From Sequoia sempervirens (Eukaryota; Streptophyta; Pinopsida; Cupressales; Cupressaceae): DNA of 64,000 nucleotides. How positions within the stretch are numbered: position 1 is the stretch's first letter; each line of letters begins with the position of its first letter. The notes under the pieces are model-generated. The model saw nothing but the letters and a program-made list of their open reading frames with translations. It had not been told where the DNA came from and did not search any database. The stretch is from the NCBI GenBank assembly GCA_007258455.2, contig VDFB02047230.1, forward strand, positions 158,108,635 to 158,172,634. Reading direction: 5' to 3'. Positions 59,702 through 64,000 of the stretch are shown here, in pieces. The translations under genes were made by a program, and so were the position numbers.

Positions 59702-62000
59702 CTGAATGCAATTACACAGTAAAGATGATATATGAGCAAAGTAATCAGACTTTAATTATCTAACCTGTGTGAACAATATAGAAAATTGGTTTAGATTCAA
59801 GTTAGAGGTATATTCAGATAACATAATGAACATGTGGCAGTGAATCTTGTGTACACAAAGATTGCATACAACTAATCTATCTGAAACATAGATGTTAGAA
59901 GAAGATAGTCACAAGGCATGCTGTTCCTAAAGTGCAGTGGACTTCCAAGATTCCCATTTAAGGTTGACACCCTAGTGCGCCTTGTATTGAAGGAAAAAAG
60001 CAGGAAAGCTCTCGTACATGTTTTTGTGGGACAAAAAGCCATACATTAGTCACACTCGAGAATTTATAAAATGTTCAAATCATGCTCCAACAATTCATAT
60101 GGGCTTTAGAAAAATGTGTGATTGGTTTCCTATGATCTTTAGTGCACAAATCAATCTCATCATGAGGTTGAAGATTTAAATATTACCCTTTTGGGCTACC
60201 ATGCATTTAATACTTTTGTACACTTCAAAACTTCCATGACTATTTAAACTGGGACATTGTTTCATTTCTTAAAGAGAATATGTAAGCTGAACCACAATAA
60301 ACTAAAATTAAATAAAAACCTGCCAAAGGGGTCTTGGTTTGTTAATGAGGTCGACAAAGTTTTAAGCATAGTTGTTGGGAGACGCAGGGTACTGGTACTG
60401 GTACGAGGACGGGGACGCCAATCAAATTAGGGTACATGAGTTAAATGAATAAGGAGACGGCTATTTTATATGTAAATGATTCACCGGAAATTTTGGGTAT
60501 GGGGACTAGTACGTTGTCTATGTTCCCATAATAGAGAATCCCGGCAACTATAGTTTTAAGCCATCAACCAGGAATCCATTATAACTACGCTATGCCCCAC
60601 ATTATAGCATGACATACAAATGGATGAGGTCAGGTGTAAGTCTGAAGCAACTAAAAAAAAGCTTTTCCATACACAGCTGCGTAGCATTTTTCGGTTATTT
60701 ACCTTAACATCCTAGAAGATCACCCCAGCACCTAGGTGAATGAATAATGACAAAATGAATAACATTGTAACAAAGTTATAAGTACAAACAAACTCCCATA
60801 TACCAATATATAGTGTTCACAACAAGTCTAGCCACAAGAATAAGTTGAAATACTTGTAGTTCCTTTGGGATTGCAAGTATCTTCTAGCACATGTGGCAAG
60901 TACACCAAAAATTGTCATACAGGCAAAAAAACTCCCATCAACCATACTAGGCACCCTTAAAGCAAGCATATAATTAGTAGCACAAAATCCTAAGACACAT
61001 CTTGCAGGTGTATAAGACTGGAAGGAGAATTATTAAGCAAGATGGACTATGTATTACTTTCTTAAGAAAAAAGGAGTTCCATCCATCATTTAAATAAAAC
61101 TAAAACAATTGGATTGTGTGTGAATTAGATTATACAAGCAATTTGAGAATACAAAGCGTACAAAATCATAATGAGAAACAATATCCTAACAGAAAAGTGT
61201 ATAAACCAAGTGTAATGTCCCCTATTTGGGATATTCCTAGATTTTTCCCTAAAAGCCAAATTAGAATCCAAAATAAGAAATGTAGCACATTTAAGATTGT
61301 AATTGTACCAATTGAAATCCCCTTTATAAGATATAAATCCTGGTTGAGGTCCTGCACACAATACTAGTCACTAGAAATTGACATTAACTCATAAGACATA
61401 ACAATATATATATATATAGTCATTAGTACACATCATGATATCCATGCATATTAGTCACATCCAAATTCTAATTAATGCAATTGCCATTCCAATGTGGATT
61501 CCCATAATAATCTTATTAGGAATTCGTTGAATGCTTGAAAACCATCGTCTCAAGGTTGGTCGCCCTTGTACTACAAAAGCATGGAAGGTAGGCCACCCTT
61601 CCATCCTTTAGTCCACCTTGAAGGCACTCCATCTTCATTGATCAAGCCCAGGAGCACTCATTCACCTCCTAGCCCATGAGCACTGCATCTCAAGGTGGCA
61701 TGCTTGATAAAATGTATGAAGACTGCTTCCTTCAACAAGCCCGAGAGCACTCATACGCCTCCCGGCCCCACAAGTGCTACATCTTAGGGGTGGTGTACTT
61801 GACGAAGGCAAAGTCAGTTCTTCCCATCTCGTGGACTCAAAAGGTTGTCCGGCCTTCCTATTTTGCAATCATTTCTCTAAATTCAAAATGGATTATTATA
61901 CAAATCTATTATCTATATTTATAATAAAGGAAGAATCATAATTATTTATGAGAACTAATAATTGTTGCAAGCATCATTATTGCATAATCATATATGTATG
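59702..62000. other. Upstream intronic or flanking sequence, no exon recognised
   Basis: Contains 'ggtactggtactggtacgag' type repetition near 60390, an LTR-like start TGTAATGTCCCC at 61212, a 93-bp-period duplication at 61641-61810, an (AT)n tract at 61412 and a (GT)n tract at 61995-62015. Confidence 0.45.
61641..61810. repeat. Imperfect tandem duplication, period about 93 bp
   Basis: 'caagcccaggagcactcatt' at 61643 and 'caagcccgagagcactcata' at 61736. Later 'gtggcatgcttga' and 'gtggtgtacttga' pair in the same order. Confidence 0.75.
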
Positions 62001-62615
62001 TGTGTGTGTGTGTGTGAGAGAATTGGGGTTCGCTGAGTCTTGAGTCAAGTCACCCCAGCTGAGTCTAGGGGGCTCGAACTTAGACTCGAACAAGTCCTGG
62101 CGAGACTTGTTGAGTCTCTCAGACTCGCTGATTCCGATGCAGGGACAAGTAAAAAGCAAACAAAAATACATAAAACTTGAGTCAAACTTAGTTTTTTTTT
62201 TTTTTTTTACTTATATTTTCTCCACCGCCCTAAAAGCAACTTCATTTCATTTTGTTGGCAAAATAGGAGGAGATAAGAGAGCTGTGAGGAAAAACAGGAG
62301 AGCATTGTAGGGCAACCAGCAAGGAGGTAAACCAAAAATCCATCATCAAATTGCATTCGGACAGCTTCATTCTAGCAAGGGGGTGCATTGACAGCTCCTT
62401 AGCAGCGATTGGAAGGAGTTTGCATTTGATTTCAAGCCAAATCTAAGAGGTAAGCTTGATTTATTTTTATTTTTTTATGTTTTTTAAGCAAAAATTGCAA
62501 TTTTTTTTAGTTTGCGTTTCTTTTTTTACAAACCCTACTTTCTTTTGGAATAAATTTAGAAACCCTACTTTTATTGCAGCAGTCTTGATTTCCAATTCAA
62601 ATCATATTTTTCACA

Positions 62616-64000
62616 ATGTCTACAACCCGAGTTAGAAAAGACCTAGCTTGGAAACATGCTGAAATATTTCCCAAGCAAAAAAAAGGAGAGGCAAAATGTA
62701 AATATTGCAAAACACTTTTTCATGGAGGCATTAACAGATTGAAATACCATATTGCACGCATACCCACACATGATGCAGTGGGCTACCCTCATGCACCTCC
62801 TGAAGCTAATCGTGAGGTGCAAGTGCAATTAGAAACATTTGAACAGAAGAAGGAATTGAAAAAGAGGCAAAGGGAGGGCGCCTTGGTGGTGTTGGAGAGG
62901 CTTTTTCCATGCATCCATTTCATCCTAGTGCTAGTGTTTCTGCTAGTGTTGGTGCTACTAGTAGTGCTAGTGTTGCAACTAGTGCTAGTGGTAGTTGGAG
63001 TGTTAGCATTGGTCCTAGAGTTCGTAAATCTAGGATGGATTCATATTTTGTGCCACGCACTACTCTTGGTTCCCAACCGTCGCTTGAGAGCATGGGTTGG
63101 AACAAGGAGGCACATGATGCAACTAAATGATCAATTGCAGACTTTTGGTACTATTGCACCATTCCATGCAGCCAGGTTTTTTTTTTTTTTTTTGATTGTT
63201 TTACAATTTATAGTTTGATTTTTTGTCTCATGAACTTTTATATTTAGAATCTAGATGTATGTTGAATTCAAATTTAAAGTTAAAATCTCCATTTTACAAT
63301 ACTTGTCTTATTTAATTTATTTATGACATGTGTTAGGTCTCCTTTTTAGCAAAATATGGTTGATGCCATAACTATTTGTGGGGCGGGTTTCAAAGCCCCT
63401 ACTAAAGATGAATTAAGTGGCCCTCTTTTGCTTCAAAAGGTGGTTGATGTAAAATCCCAAATAGAGGAGCAACACTTGCTATGGAGCAAGAATGGTTGCA
63501 CTGTCATGACCGATGGTTGGACTGATAGGAGAAATAGGATGCTACTGAACTTTCTTGTTTCCTTTGCAGGTGATTGTACTTCCCTCAATGCATTGAATAA
63601 TTTGAAATTTGAATTTGATTAAGTGATTAATATTTGTAATTTATGCTTTACTTTTATTGAATCATTATTTTTTTTCTTTTTCAAGTGGCACCGTTTATCA
63701 AATCAATTGATACTTCAACCCATATAAAAAATGCCACATACCTTTGTGAGGTTTTAGAGGTCATACTTGAGGTGGGCGAAGAGAATGTGGTTCAAGTGGT
63801 GACCGATAATGCAGCAAATTATGTTGTTGCAGGTGAACTATTGATGGACAGGCACCCAACCATATTTAGGACCCCATGTGTCGCCCATTACCTTGACCTC
63901 ATATTGGAGGATCTTGACAAGCTTCCATGGATCAAAACATGTGTGGATATGGCCTCAAATATTTGCAAATTTATATACAATCACACATGGGTCCTTAGCC
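62616..64000 (+). pseudogene. Second hAT transposase (BED finger, DUF659), cut by window end
   Basis: Plus strand from ATG 62616: MSTTRVRKDLAWKHAEIFPK and a BED finger CKYCKTLFHGGINRLKYHIA. A slip near 62890 moves into a frame with a Ser/Ala-rich linker, then RMDSYFVPRTTLGSQPSLES. A stop at 63128 precedes IADFWYYC. After an intron (to about 63349) come MVDAITICGAGFKAPTKDEL and GCTVMTDGWTDRRNRMLLNF. A second intron 63570-63685 has GT..AG ends. It resumes VAPFIKSIDTSTHIKN, VVQVVTDNAANYVVAGELL and CVAHYLDLILEDLDKLPW. This part is better preserved than the copy at 46090. The dimerisation domain lies outside the window. Confidence 0.87.

Noticed and set aside
61995..62015. (GT)n tract as a regulatory element
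   Set aside because: Simple microsatellite, one of several in the window.
1..64000. tRNA genes suggested by tRNA-like words
   Set aside because: The only tRNA-related sequences seen are 10-12-base primer-binding sites beside LTRs. No cloverleaf was found by eye.

Overview
The window is AT-rich nuclear DNA of a land plant, most likely a gymnosperm. That placement is an inference from three things: tRNA-Met-primed LTR retrotransposons, BED-finger/DUF659 hAT transposases, and one host gene stretched by a very long, transposon-filled intron. There is no operon-like coding, no bacterial or viral gene order, and no tRNA or rRNA gene that I could see. Most open frames here are chance frames in repeats.

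Layout. 1-6290: a gag-bearing, pol-less LTR element (536-4901) inserted beside one arm of an inverted repeat (1-485), followed by the broken 5' end of a related element (about 5047-6290). 6290-9424: AT-rich spacer, a decayed LINE ORF1 with a zinc knuckle, and three 136-bp tandem units. 9555-10073: the second inverted-repeat arm, interrupted by a complete but dead Ty1/copia element (10074-15500) with perfect 5-bp target duplications. 16640-23241: two short LTR elements without coding capacity. They share a 3' internal/polypurine module with the element at 536-4901 although their LTRs differ. 23380-28240: a decayed chromodomain Ty3/gypsy pol on the minus strand, split by a 1285-bp solo LTR with target duplication CTATA. 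28240-33140: spacer with an LTR relic, a perfect 111-bp tandem duplication and a hairpin.

33562-59701 and beyond is the only convincing host gene. It lies on the minus strand and encodes a protein with a C-terminal J domain. Four 3' exons are visible: 58299-59701, 39813-39926, 39452-39601 and 33562-33735. They join in phase and give at least 612 residues: a long acidic/serine-rich region with a SUMO-interacting-like motif, a basic coiled coil and an HPD-containing J-domain C-terminal half. Introns are about 18.4 kb, 211 bp and 5.7 kb. The 18.4-kb intron holds a solo copia LTR (42045-42636, target duplication AAGAG), a decayed hAT transposase gene (46090-48733), an LTR-like block (51223 to about 52490), a LINE RNase H fragment and a near-perfect 42-bp-arm hairpin (53479-53568). 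The 5.7-kb intron holds a 77-bp-arm foldback (37065-37243) and a 160-bp tandem duplication.

59702-64000: no further exon was recognised. A second hAT transposase gene (62616 onward, plus strand) runs off the window end. The 5' exons and promoter of the J-domain gene should lie beyond position 64000 or be too short for me to recognise.
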